Assembly (NCBI RefSeq): GCF_900240995.1
Contig: NZ_LT965953.1
Location: forward strand, 1,396,376-1,460,375
Direction: 5' to 3'
Length of the DNA: 64,000 bases
From: Bacillus sp. Marseille-P3661
Lineage (GTDB): Bacteria > Bacillota > Bacilli > Bacillales > Bacillaceae_J
The notes beneath the pieces were generated by a model. That model searched no databases, was not told the origin of the DNA, and saw only the letters and a program-made list of their open reading frames with translations. Positions within the stretch are counted from its first letter, which is position 1; every line of letters begins with the position of its first letter. Of this stretch, positions 54,433 to 63,864 are shown one piece after another. Position numbers and translations under genes: made by a program.

Positions 54433-55857
54433 TCACCTTATTCGATGGTAAACTCTTATAATAGTAATAACCAACCCAATTATGAAAATGATTACCAAAA
54501 GAATCATCGCAGCTGGGAAAAGTCCGAACGCATCCATTATCGTTGAACTGTTATTCTGTAGATTCGGAACAATAAATAATAACCAACCAATTCCAATGAT
54601 AGGTATTAATTGTGGAATTAAACGTAGATAGAATCTCCATGTTGGATGTTGTGTACGCTTATCACTCCATTTTTTACTTCTTCGTATTCCTCTGATTCCT
54701 AACAATAGGTAAATCAATGTAATAACACCCAGTGATAGATCTATGATTTTAGGTGTTGGAGCTTTCAATTCAGGATATTGTCCCTCAGACAATTGGATGA
54801 TTCCTGAACTAATTTCATACGAATGTTCCAATGTAGTAGTGAAGCTATTGAGTAGAACCGCAACTGCATAGCCACTACTTGGAACGATATCTTGTTGAGA
54901 TTGGAAAGTAGATATCGATCCGCTATGAGAAATACGAGCAGGTTTAACAGTTGGAGAGCTTAATGACCAGCCAAGCCCATATTTATCACTCCCAGGTTGT
55001 GGTGAATATGACTCTTTAAGTAGTTTTTGATCCAGCAATGGTTCCCCTTTTTCATTTTTCCCCTCATTGGTATGCATAGATAGCCATTTCCCCATATCAC
55101 TAGCTGTCGTAAAGATACTTCCTGAACCACTGAACATTTTTTCAAGCTCTGTCCAAGGAATTGCAGTACCATATAATGAAACATACCCTCTAGGTATTCC
55201 TAATTCCACAATCTCTCCAGAGTTTACCACAGAGATTGAATTATTCATTCCTAGAGGTAAAAATACTTTTTGTGTTAGGTAGTCATTAAACGACATCCCA
55301 CTCATTTGTTCTACCAAATAAGCTAGAGTCCAGTAATTTGCATTACTATAAAAATATTTTTCTCCGGGATCTGATTGCAGTTGCCAATCATGAAATCGTT
55401 CTACACCTTCTTTTAACGTATTCGCTGGGGCTACAATGGTAGGATTCGGAAGTCCTGATGTGTGACTCAACAGTTGACGTACAGTCACCTGTTCCCACCT
55501 TGAATCATCAAGCGTTAGGTTCGAAAGGTAACTTTCAACAGGTTCGTCCAGTTTTATTAACCCTTCATCAACCAATTGTAAAACAGCAAATGCTGTAAAA
55601 GGCTTCGTACCGGAAGCAAGCCCGATTTTAGACTTTGCTGTTAGTGGTTCTCCATCAGAATCTAGACCATACCCTTTTTCATATAGTACTTTTCCATCCT
55701 TAACGATGACGATTGCGGCACCAGGCAATCCATTTTTCTCGAGATAATTCGTAACATATTCATCAACAGCTGATGTATCAAATGATTCAGCAGCCTTGGT
55801 TGGTAATGTTACGAAAAGAATTGTGATTATTAGAAATATAAAACTTGTTTTTTTCAT
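54433..55857 (-). CDS. Beta-lactamase-fold serine hydrolase, membrane-bound
   Basis: The 474-residue protein has a signal peptide (to about TKAAES) and a class C beta-lactamase/DD-peptidase-type domain with S82-x-x-K85 in ASGTKPFTAF, Y-x-N in YFYSNANYW and the third box HSGS. C-terminal helices (ITLIYLLLGIRG, LIPIIGIGWLLFIVPN, MILLVIIFIIGLVI) anchor it. It faces the outside and may be a peptidase or esterase; real beta-lactamase action is unlikely. It is monocistronic. Confidence 0.85.
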   Translation of the reverse strand: MKKTSFIFLIITILFVTLPTKAAESFDTSAVDEYVTNYLEKNGLPGAAIVIVKDGKVLYEKGYGLDSDGEPLTAKSKIGLASGTKPFTAFAVLQLVDEGLIKLDEPVESYLSNLTLDDSRWEQVTVRQLLSHTSGLPNPTIVAPANTLKEGVERFHDWQLQSDPGEKYFYSNANYWTLAYLVEQMSGMSFNDYLTQKVFLPLGMNNSISVVNSGEIVELGIPRGYVSLYGTAIPWTELEKMFSGSGSIFTTASDMGKWLSMHTNEGKNEKGEPLLDQKLLKESYSPQPGSDKYGLGWSLSSPTVKPARISHSGSISTFQSQQDIVPSSGYAVAVLLNSFTTTLEHSYEISSGIIQLSEGQYPELKAPTPKIIDLSLGVITLIYLLLGIRGIRRSKKWSDKRTQHPTWRFYLRLIPQLIPIIGIGWLLFIVPNLQNNSSTIMDAFGLFPAAMILLVIIFIIGLVITIIRVYHRIR

Positions 55858-55975
55858 AACATATACTCCATTCTTACTTATTCACGTTTTCCCATTCACA
55901 AATAATAGACAGTTGCCCATCATGCAGCTGTCCCGTAATAGTTTATTCATTTTACTATCATCAAGCGTCCTACCT

Positions 55976-56221
55976 CAAAAAATAACACGGCGAAATGACG
56001 TGTCAAAAATAACATATTAAAATTTCGCATAAATAAGATGAAAATGAACATCATAAATAATCCCAACGGGGAGTCGCCAATCATCAAGATATCGAATACA
56101 CCGAGAATTATCGCAATTTCCCGTTCAAATAAATAAGCACCTCATGCAATCCTCCACCTCGAGGTGCTTTTTCTATTAATAGAAATTAACATTGCCCGTC
56201 AACCACTGTTTTATGTACCAT
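55976..56221 (+). ncRNA. Structured repeat / candidate RNA, copy C
   Basis: It has the same order as copies A and B: ACACGGC-GAAAT-GACGTGT, AACGGGGAGTCGC with GCAATTTCCCGTT, and an AGCACCTC/GAGGTGCT stem followed by TTTTT. Stem 2 is weaker here. Confidence 0.4.
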
Positions 56222-56308
56222 CTTAGTTTTATTTTATAAATCTCAATTCTCGAGTTACGAAAATATGTAGTTTAGGTTAAAACACTAGAGAAGGGTACTC
56301 TTTCTTTT

Positions 56309-56773
56309 TTACTCAATCGCACCCGCACAAATGATGTTACCACGACAGAATTCCGCAGCAGTTGGAATTGGTGTTACAACATTTGGTGGAACAACGTTTG
56401 GAACAACAAAGGCAAGAGTAGGATTTCCATCTGTCATCACCCAAACTATCATAGGGCATAATGGTTGACCACCTACTGTTAAATCGATAATTGATAATTC
56501 TTCTATAGTTATAGTAATGCTTACACAGTCTGTATGTTTTGAGACAGTATTCATAAAATCCGGAGAGGTGCAGCTTGAAAAGATAAGCGGTCTTCCTTGT
56601 CTAGATCGGCTAATATTTATCGGACCATCCACAGAAAAATAGTTTCCACTATAATTTAGAGCGTCCATTTTCTTGGATTCAGTACAATCTGCTTTTTTAT
56701 CACGTATGAAAGCGTCCGTCCTCATAGGAATCCCAAAGACCCCTTTACAACTTCTAGAAAATTCTTTTTTCAT
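56309..56773 (-). CDS. Hypothetical cysteine-containing protein, 154 aa
   Basis: It opens MKKEFSRSCKGVFGIP. A beta-rich centre (DCVSITITIEELSIIDLTVG, GQPLCPMIVWVM) is followed by a proline-rich stretch (VVPPNVVTPIPTA) and two late cysteines (FCRGNIICAG). It has no signal peptide. The pattern is reminiscent of spore-surface proteins, but I cannot assign it. The ribosome site is weak. Confidence 0.5.
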   Translation of the reverse strand: MKKEFSRSCKGVFGIPMRTDAFIRDKKADCTESKKMDALNYSGNYFSVDGPINISRSRQGRPLIFSSCTSPDFMNTVSKHTDCVSITITIEELSIIDLTVGGQPLCPMIVWVMTDGNPTLAFVVPNVVPPNVVTPIPTAAEFCRGNIICAGAIE

Positions 56774-57082
56774 TGGCTACAAGTCTGATTTAGAAAGATG
56801 TGTGCGACATAACTCGCTAGTCGACAAGTGCCAGACACTTGTCCATTCGGTGCGTTAACGCTTTACTCTACTGTGGGTGCAGGAATCAAAATCTATAGAT
56901 AATATTCACCATTGTTGGTCATTTCCCATAAGCTAAAACAAAAATATTTAAAAAGATGGTCTGAATTCTTTATTACAATCATTCCCACATTTGAAGAAGG
57001 AACAGAAATAGCTTTTTTGTTATTCCAACAATTTTCAAGGATTCTGGTTATATGAACAATAAGAAGATTGGAGTAATATGAT

Positions 57083-57580
57083 GTGCCAATGGTAAATTTT
57101 CTATCTTTTAGCGGTTATGTCACCCAGATTGATGATTTTATGATTACCCCAAATGATGAAGATGCAGGTTGTTATAAATTAATATCTGTAGCTAATGGCT
57201 CTGCATCTACGGTCAATTTTGTAGTATCACCCACTACTTACTTCGTAGACCATTCTATGGTAGCAGTAGGTGATTGGATCACTGGATATTATGATGGCAA
57301 TGCACCAGTTCCATTGATATATCCACCACAATATCGTGCGCTTGTTATGGTAAAAGAAAGTCCTTACCAAAATATAAAAGTTGACTACTTTAATCGGAAT
57401 TTGGTGAGTAGTGACGGACAGTTAAAATTAAATCTATCTCCATATACTCAAGTATTATTGACAAACGGTCAAGCATTTTCCAAAAATCCTGCAAATCGAA
57501 ACCTAATTGTTATCTATGGTCCTGTTACAAAAAGCATTCCTGCACAAACAACCCCATATAAAATAATTGTCTTTTGTTAA
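57083..57580 (+). CDS. Conserved hypothetical protein, 165 aa
   Basis: The beta-rich protein has well-formed conserved blocks: NFVVSPTTYFVDHSMVAVGD, GYYDGNAPVPLIYPPQYRAL, KNPANRNLIVIYGP and SIPAQTTPYKIIVFC. It looks like an uncharacterised barrel family of Firmicutes. It has no signal peptide and one C-terminal Cys. The GTG start follows TTGGAG by about nine bases; ATG 57089 is an alternative. Confidence 0.6.
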   Translation: MPMVNFLSFSGYVTQIDDFMITPNDEDAGCYKLISVANGSASTVNFVVSPTTYFVDHSMVAVGDWITGYYDGNAPVPLIYPPQYRALVMVKESPYQNIKVDYFNRNLVSSDGQLKLNLSPYTQVLLTNGQAFSKNPANRNLIVIYGPVTKSIPAQTTPYKIIVFC

Positions 57581-57631
57581 ATGGTAATCCTCAAAAAGTC
57601 AGCATCCTTTATATTAACTATTTTCGTCTAC

Positions 57632-57675
57632 CCTGACCCCCGGTGCATTAACGCTTTACTTTACTAGGAGTCAGG
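57632..57675. repeat. CCTGACCCCC palindromic repeat
   Basis: CCCTGACCCCCGGTGCATT, loop AACGCTTTAC, then CTAGGAGTCAGG. A degenerate GAGAGCGC-type hairpin follows. Confidence 0.6.
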
Positions 57676-57833
57676 AACCGGAATAGGAAGAAGTGGAGAC
57701 CGCTGAACCAATATCTCTATTGTGTGCTCTCTATGTTTTTATTTCTTCTCCTCTAACTCTGCTTCTATTTGTTGATCCCCCACTTACCATTCAGGCTACT
57801 CTCGAATTCTTAAAGTGGGGGGCTTACATCCAG

Positions 57834-58256
57834 TTAATCACGGGATAAAATACCTGCTATTGCAGGAAAACTGTCGAATTCCTTTCTCATTTCACGAAAT
57901 GAGGTCTTACCTTTTCCTCTGACAATCTCAAATTCTAGCGGATAATCGTGACAGTTCATTGGAAGGCGCTGAAAGTATTGGATATAGAGTTGGGTGGCCT
58001 CTTCCTGACTTCTGGCATAAATGAAAACAAAAGTTTTCTCGTCCATCTTCAGGGAATAGATGTTTACCCTTTGGATACCTAATACATCCTTTTGCACCAT
58101 TTCGGCCACTTTATAATAATCAACTTGATGTAGGTCGATTTGGGAGATATCGTCATCTAATGAATATTTCTTTTCATTTAATAAATGAAAAAGGCAATGA
58201 GCCAAAAAGGATTCCTCATAAAGTAAACTATCCTTGAACAATTCTCTCACTAACAT
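57834..58256 (-). CDS. Hypothetical protein of replication module
   Basis: The 140-residue protein opens MLVRELFKDSLLYEESF after GAGGTG seven bases upstream, which fixes the start. It contains MDEKTFVFIYARSQEEATQLY and FEIVRGKGKTSFREMRKEF. I do not recognise the family. It lies 68 bp after the DnaB-type helicase gene, same strand, so it is probably part of that operon. Confidence 0.55.
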   Translation of the reverse strand: MLVRELFKDSLLYEESFLAHCLFHLLNEKKYSLDDDISQIDLHQVDYYKVAEMVQKDVLGIQRVNIYSLKMDEKTFVFIYARSQEEATQLYIQYFQRLPMNCHDYPLEFEIVRGKGKTSFREMRKEFDSFPAIAGILSRD

Positions 58257-58324
58257 GTGATTACACCTCATTATTAGATTTATTTTTACAACCATGAATC
58301 TCTTATGAAAAGGTACTATTTAGG

Positions 58325-59587
58325 TTATTCTTTATGATGAGCCTGTTCGCTTTCATCTTCAATCGCTCCAGTGTGCTCATTGTATTTCACTTCAATCGTA
58401 CCAACCGGGCCATTTCGGTTTTTCGAGACAATGATTTCAAGGGAATGGTCCTCAGACGCCTTGTCATAATATGCCTCGCGGTACAAAAACAAAATGACAT
58501 CGGCATCCTGTTCCACACTGCCTGATTCCCGAATATCAGACATCATCGGATGTTTATTGGCTCTAGATTCCACCGAGCGATTTAGCTGTGCTAAACAAAC
58601 AACCGGACAATCAAAATCCTTCGCCAACGTTTTGAGAGACTTAGATATTTCTGTTACCTGTAAGTGAGAATTTCCTCCAAAAATTTGAGTCGTTTGAATC
58701 AGTGTTAAGTAATCAATAAAAATGATCGGTTTTCGGGATGGAAATTGATGGATGAGCTTTCTTGTTTTGGCTCTCATTTCGGCAACCGTTTGCCCCGCTC
58801 CATCAAAGATTTGCAAATGTGTTTCATTAAGATTACCAATGACATCTGACCATATATTCTTTTGCCTATCAGTCAGCATTCTTTTCGGATCCCGCATTTT
58901 TGCTCGGTTAAACCCACCAGTCGAAGCGATCAGTCGAGAAGTTATCAGCTTTTCAGGCATTTCTAATGAAAAGATGAGTGGCAGAAACCCTGCCCAACCC
59001 GATACTTTTGCAAAATGAAGCATTACATCGGTTTTCCCCATCGAAGGCCTTGCTGCTAGAATCGTCACTTCCCCACCCTGAAAGCCACCCGTCATTGAAT
59101 CGAGCTTTTGGATCCCCGTTGGTATACCTTTTGAATGTGGTTGATCGGTCCACGGGGCCTCGTAAATTCTCTCCAACGCATACTGAATTGAGGTGTGATC
59201 CTCTAATTTTGATTGGTTAATTTTATCCAATTCAGCCATGACCTTCTCAATTTCCCAATCATTCATAGTCGCACGCGTTAAAATATTTCTCTTTTCCCGT
59301 TCCTTCCACTGTTCAAGAAGGAGATTCTCCGTTCTATCAAATTTCTCAACATCACCATACGATAAGAGCTCCGTTAGATAAGACATACCACCGAATGATT
59401 CGAGGTCAGGTAAGGTGGTTAAGGAAATCAAATCAATCGTCTTACCAGCTCGTTTTAGCTCCACCATTCTCCGCATTAATTCTTTATGCCTTGTATTTTC
59501 CAACTGTTCAGCTTGAATCACCGTATCCTTTAGTAAATAATCGGCCTTGATCAAGCTTCCCAAGAACACTTTTTCCACCATACTCAT
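58325..59587 (-). CDS. DnaB-type replicative helicase
   Basis: The 420-residue protein has a DnaB N-terminal domain at 1-90 (VEKVFLGSLIKADYLL). The RecA-like C-terminal domain has Walker A ARPSMGKT (179-186), FSLEMPEKLITSR, Walker B IIFIDYL, VVCLAQLNRSVE and DIRESGSVEQDADVILFLYR. Its start overlaps the stop of the DnaD-like gene by ATGA. As a second, non-chromosomal-style copy it probably serves a plasmid, phage or ICE. Confidence 0.88.
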   Translation of the reverse strand: MSMVEKVFLGSLIKADYLLKDTVIQAEQLENTRHKELMRRMVELKRAGKTIDLISLTTLPDLESFGGMSYLTELLSYGDVEKFDRTENLLLEQWKEREKRNILTRATMNDWEIEKVMAELDKINQSKLEDHTSIQYALERIYEAPWTDQPHSKGIPTGIQKLDSMTGGFQGGEVTILAARPSMGKTDVMLHFAKVSGWAGFLPLIFSLEMPEKLITSRLIASTGGFNRAKMRDPKRMLTDRQKNIWSDVIGNLNETHLQIFDGAGQTVAEMRAKTRKLIHQFPSRKPIIFIDYLTLIQTTQIFGGNSHLQVTEISKSLKTLAKDFDCPVVCLAQLNRSVESRANKHPMMSDIRESGSVEQDADVILFLYREAYYDKASEDHSLEIIVSKNRNGPVGTIEVKYNEHTGAIEDESEQAHHKE

Positions 59588-60561
59588 TCTTTTTCACCAG
59601 CCGTTAAGTCCAGTTCAAAGCCGCTTGGAATCGCTCTGCCTCCAGGAACCGATTCGTTTGATTGCTGGTTTTTAAGGACAGGCTTTTGTTTCTCCTCATA
59701 CGAATCCACTTCATCTACAGTTAATAGTGATTCATTTTCCCAGTTTTTCAGAATCCCCACAATATAATTCAGCCTTCGCTTGTTATTGGCACATGCTATA
59801 TTCATAGCTTTTAAAATCATTTCTTTCGGTTGTAAAAAACTAGAATCATCCAACCAAGATAACAGCTGCTGCTTCGCATTGACGTTACTATAACCAAATC
59901 CATTACTATCCCAAAACTCAATAATGTCTTTCGCATCTTCTGTTTTTTGATTGTTTTGTAATGGATTACCTGGATGGTTCTCTATATTTTGATAGAACGT
60001 TTCTTGTTGTATTTCTTTTTGCTCAAGTATCGTATCAGGACACAAAAACGTATCGTCAGATTGTTCACACTGAATTACACTGGGACCTTTATTATCCCGA
60101 GCTTGAAAATCGGTGTTAAAGACCACCTCTTCATGCTTACAAAAAGATTCATATAAACTCCGAATCTCTTCTTTATGTATAGATTCCGAAACATATTGGA
60201 TAAGCGTGATATCCTCAATTTCCTTCAATTCTGAAGAAACACAATCCATAAGCGGTTTTCCGCCTTTTAGGAGATTCTCTTTCCCCCAGTTCTTAATCGC
60301 GAGTTCTCGTGTTTCAAGATTGTAACGGATCAACTTATGGTGTTGCTCAAATCGCTCCATTAACGACTGAACACTTTCAATCGAATAGCCCAAATCAAAC
60401 GCCATTTGTTTTTTTGTAATTAGATAGATTCCACACTGAGTCGTATTCGGATTCGTAAGCAAATAAAGGTAAAAGTATTTATCCTCCGGCGTCATTTCTT
60501 CTAACACAATCGGATTACTCCAAAAATCTGTACGCACCATTCTAAACTTTGCCACCCTCAT
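59584..60561 (-). CDS. DnaD-like replication initiation protein
   Basis: The 325-residue protein has an N-terminal winged-helix part (MRVAKFRMVRTDFWSNPIVL, LTPEDKYFYLYLL-like block, FDLGYSIESVQSLMERFE). The C-terminal DnaD domain (IIEFWDSNGFGYSNVNAKQQ, NNKRRLNYIVGILKNW) ends in a tail. I reject the 60-residue extension in the longer frame because it is encoded by palindromic repeats. It initiates replication together with the coupled helicase. Confidence 0.82.
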   Translation of the reverse strand: MRVAKFRMVRTDFWSNPIVLEEMTPEDKYFYLYLLTNPNTTQCGIYLITKKQMAFDLGYSIESVQSLMERFEQHHKLIRYNLETRELAIKNWGKENLLKGGKPLMDCVSSELKEIEDITLIQYVSESIHKEEIRSLYESFCKHEEVVFNTDFQARDNKGPSVIQCEQSDDTFLCPDTILEQKEIQQETFYQNIENHPGNPLQNNQKTEDAKDIIEFWDSNGFGYSNVNAKQQLLSWLDDSSFLQPKEMILKAMNIACANNKRRLNYIVGILKNWENESLLTVDEVDSYEEKQKPVLKNQQSNESVPGGRAIPSGFELDLTAGEKE

Positions 60562-60671
60562 CACTGCCCTTTCTTCATTTAAAGTTTCTTCATAATATAA
60601 ATAGCTACCAATGCAGGAAAAGGGGGGAAGTTCTCTACTAAAATTTTGACTTTTTTTTGAACAAAAAAAGC

Positions 60672-60748
60672 AGCCAGAGGGACAGGTCCACTGGCTCATC
60701 GGTTTAATGGAACGGCCAGAGGGACAGGTCCACTGGCCCATCGGTTTA
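60672..60748. repeat. Two tandem GCCAGAGGGACAGG repeats
   Basis: GCCAGAGGGACAGGTCCACT followed by GGCTCATCGGTTTA occurs twice, eight bases apart. Inside, GCCAG/CTGGC forms a small stem. Confidence 0.65.
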
Positions 60749-61124
60749 CATCTCTGCCCGCCGAATGAAAAGCTATGTACTAGTTAATGCAATACGTATA
60801 CCACTTCGTACATTTGGATAATTAATTAGGTATTTTTTATGATGTATGATCAAAAGAAACTGGAGTTGCATGATGAAGGAATTAATCATAAAGGAAACGC
60901 TACAAGAACTGGTAACTCTCGTAAATAAGTAACAGAGGTAATCCGTCTGCTAGAAAAAAATGGTTTAGTTGGTCCCATAGATGAATATGAAGGATAAATA
61001 GATCAAGAGGTTCTCTATACTTTGGTAGAAGGCTTCTTGTTGTTGTTGTTTTTCTTTTTCTTATTATTTTTCTTTTTCTTTTTGTCCACGTATCGTATCC
61101 GAACACAATAACGTATCGTCAAGC
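60749..61124. other. Intergenic region
   Basis: A broken plus-strand frame (TEVIRLLEKNGLVGPIDEYE) at about 60930-61000 may be a gene tail. A pyrimidine-rich tract lies at 61035-61085. The ACGTATCGT near 61090 and 61112 is repeated and also occurs at 60047. Confidence 0.3.
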
Positions 61125-61201
61125 GAGCCAGAGGGACAGGTCCACTGGCTCATCGGTTTATATTTACTAGTTTGTGCCACGTTACCTGTCCCTCTGGCTC
61201 T
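61125..61201. repeat. Inverted pair of the GCCAGAGGGACAGG repeat
   Basis: GAGCCAGAGGGACAGG at 61125 faces CCTGTCCCTCTGGCTC at 61186-61201, so the region can form a 16-bp stem. Confidence 0.65.
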
Positions 61202-61510
61202 CTATATTGACATCCTCATGAAAAGTTATTTCTATTTTTCAACAAGCAGTTGTGACCGTCAATTAAAATGAATGTTTATTGCTCATATAAATGAAACAAT
61301 ATATAGGAAGTAAGCCGTTCCCTATGCATTGTAATTGTGCCTCTACCTACAAGATACTTTCAAACTTGGGATGTATTTAAATAATTCTAAAATATGCATT
61401 TGTATTGAATAAAATTATGCATATTTGTGCTCCATCAATTATTGTGGTCGTAAAACTAAACTGCGTTTTATCTACAGTATCATCCGCAAAAGATTGATAG
61501 AATGCACCTT

Positions 61511-61653
61511 TTATCTATGCGTACATGTATGCATAGATAAGTGGTTAAGGACTTGACGTGGAGCCTTTGTGGGTATGATTTTGTTTTAAAGGCTGAAGCA
61601 GTTGTTTCATCAGGCATCCAAGCCTATCATACCCACCCCTCCACGTAAGTCCT
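61511..61653. repeat. 30-bp palindrome followed by long hairpin
   Basis: 61511-61540 (TTATCTATGC...GCATAGATAA) is palindromic except one pair. 61548-61579 and 61625-61653 (AGGACTTGACGTGGAG ... CCACGTAAGTCCT) form an imperfect stem of about 28 bp around a 45-base loop. No gene is visible. Confidence 0.6.
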
Positions 61654-61786
61654 ATCTTTGTGTACGTTGAAAACTATAAATAATAACTGTAGATATTTTT
61701 TCCACGAAGATACAATTCAGGCATTTTAGTATCTTAAAAAATACGATGAATACGGTGGAAAAGCATACTGTAGATAAGCCCCCGTT

Positions 61787-62433
61787 AATTTCCGTAATGC
61801 TTTACACCAATTTAAATATGATTTGAAGCACTACATACTACTGTATGCCAAGTATATTAATTTCATTGTAACAGATCATATATTCAATATTCTTTTAATT
61901 AATTGTATAATGAAAATACCGATGTACCTTTGACTTAAACGTGGGATCACTAATTTAGTGGAACCCTACCGTTAGTTTGAGGACATTGGGTTTTTTTATG
62001 GTTAAAAGTAATGTAAAATTGTGTTGTGCAGTGACCCTTAAAGTGATTCCGACATACTGGGATGGGGCTATAATTAGACCTCTAATATTGAAGTGAGGCA
62101 CTCCACTTATACAATTAAAAGGCACTGCACCCAAGTTTAATAATTAAGCTCCATTCCTGTATTTTTTACAGGATTTTTTTATTTTTTAGGAGGAATTTTG
62201 AGGTTTTATGTCGTAATTTTTATTTTGTTTAAGAGACTATATTGAAGAAATCCAAAAACAATATAATATTAAGCAGTAGAAACTCTACCGTTGGTTGGAG
62301 CTAGGAAACTAGACTCTTGTGTTAAATATGAGATTTAATATCTGGCGATATAATCCTGACATACTACATTGGGCACAAAGCTCTCACGGAAACTTGGATA
62401 GTCAGATATGTCATACTGCGACTGGGAGGAGAA
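61787..62433 (+). ncRNA. Candidate bridge-RNA leader of element 2, copy 2
   Basis: This non-coding leader upstream of the transposase is the same as 41667-42311 except two bases eleven apart. See the copy at 41667 for features. Confidence 0.35.
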
Positions 62434-63864
62434 ATGATGAACACTACCATTACTCCATTTAGTTATGGAAATGACACGCATAACAGCCATAAAGGACAGC
62501 GTAATTTTTATCAGTTTTATGTCGGTATTGATATTGGGGCGAGCTTTCACGTTGCATCCTGCATACCGTTTGATGCATTCTTAGATCCTAAAGGTAATGC
62601 TTGGAAACGGACGAAGACAATGAAATTCAACGCTGTTAGTTCTGGAATCGCTGAGTTTTTAGCAGCTCTTAAGAAAATCGAAAATCAATTTTCACTTACC
62701 AAAAGAGAATTTTTAATTCTATTAGAACCCACAGGCGGACATTATTCTTACCTAGTACAACAAGTCCTATTAAACGAGGGCTATGATTTATTTCAAGTTG
62801 AGAACAGTGCTGTTGGGGAATTTCGAAAGAAAAACTTAGGAATCACTGAAAAGACTGATTCAATGGATGCCAAAGTAATGGCATATATGGGGTGGCATAA
62901 GCAACTACATCCACATATGCAAGGTGTAACACTTATTAGACCTCAATCAGTCCTTCAATCCTTGTTTAGAACAGTAATGAGGGACAGATGGTATTTAAAC
63001 GTACAACTAACACGGCGAAAGAACCAGGTTCAACAGCTTTTAAAAGTCACCCATCCTGATTTAAATAAAGCTTTTAAGAGCCTATCTAGCACATCTGTTC
63101 TTAAGTTAGTCTTAGAGTACCCTACGGGACTTCATATGAAAGAAGCCACAGCAGAAGAAATATATAATTTTTTATTAAAAGCTGGTGCAAAAAGTGTAGC
63201 TAAACGAGCAGCTAATATATTAGCTAAAGTGATGCCTAATACTATCGCAGTTCCAGCTGAACATCTTGTAGAGAGACAAAATTGGATTATAGAAGAAGCC
63301 CTACGTCTAGAAGAAAGTCTCAAGCTTATTGACCAAGAGATACATAAACTTTTGTGGGGAGATCCTGACAAAGGGTTAGACCCACACCCATATACAGAAA
63401 TCTTAATGTCCCTTCCTTTTGTGAGCGAAAATATTGCATGTACACTGATTGGAGTTGTAGGAGATATTGAACGATTTAGTACATATAAAGAGTTCAAAAA
63501 ATACCTCGGTGTATCCGCAGAAAATAAACAATCAGGAACATCAGTGACTGGTACAAGACAGACATACAGTGGTGTTAGAGATGCCAGGAGAGTCCTTTAT
63601 CAAATCGCTTTAATCATATTGGCAAACGGGCAAAAACAACCTACCGTCTTCAAAGCCTACTATGACCGCAAGGTAAACGAAGGAATGAATAAGAAAAAGG
63701 CAATTGGACATTTATCCGGTAAAATTGCAGCACTTATCTACACTGTCTTAAAAAACAAAGTAAAATATGATCCAATCACTCACGCTAAAGCTTGTGGAGT
63801 AGAGTTTAACAATCTTTATATCAAAAATAACGAGGGAAAAACTAAGCTACAAATTGAAAAATAG
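62434..63864 (+). CDS. IS110-family transposase 2, copy 2
   Basis: The 476-residue protein is identical in sequence to that at 40236-41666; the DEDD and C-terminal Tnp features are described there. GGGAGGAG precedes the first ATG. The frame is intact, so this copy should be active. The two copies lie in opposite orientation about 20 kb apart and could invert the DNA between them by homologous recombination. Confidence 0.88.
   Translation: MMNTTITPFSYGNDTHNSHKGQRNFYQFYVGIDIGASFHVASCIPFDAFLDPKGNAWKRTKTMKFNAVSSGIAEFLAALKKIENQFSLTKREFLILLEPTGGHYSYLVQQVLLNEGYDLFQVENSAVGEFRKKNLGITEKTDSMDAKVMAYMGWHKQLHPHMQGVTLIRPQSVLQSLFRTVMRDRWYLNVQLTRRKNQVQQLLKVTHPDLNKAFKSLSSTSVLKLVLEYPTGLHMKEATAEEIYNFLLKAGAKSVAKRAANILAKVMPNTIAVPAEHLVERQNWIIEEALRLEESLKLIDQEIHKLLWGDPDKGLDPHPYTEILMSLPFVSENIACTLIGVVGDIERFSTYKEFKKYLGVSAENKQSGTSVTGTRQTYSGVRDARRVLYQIALIILANGQKQPTVFKAYYDRKVNEGMNKKKAIGHLSGKIAALIYTVLKNKVKYDPITHAKACGVEFNNLYIKNNEGKTKLQIEK

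Noticed and set aside
54960..55184. Minus-strand 74-residue frame within the serine hydrolase gene
   Set aside because: Out-of-frame shadow of a well-supported gene.
60562..60741. N-terminal 60-residue extension of the DnaD-like protein
   Set aside because: It is encoded by two tandem palindromic repeats (QWTCPSG twice), which is non-coding repeat sequence; the ATG at 60561 fits the family start.
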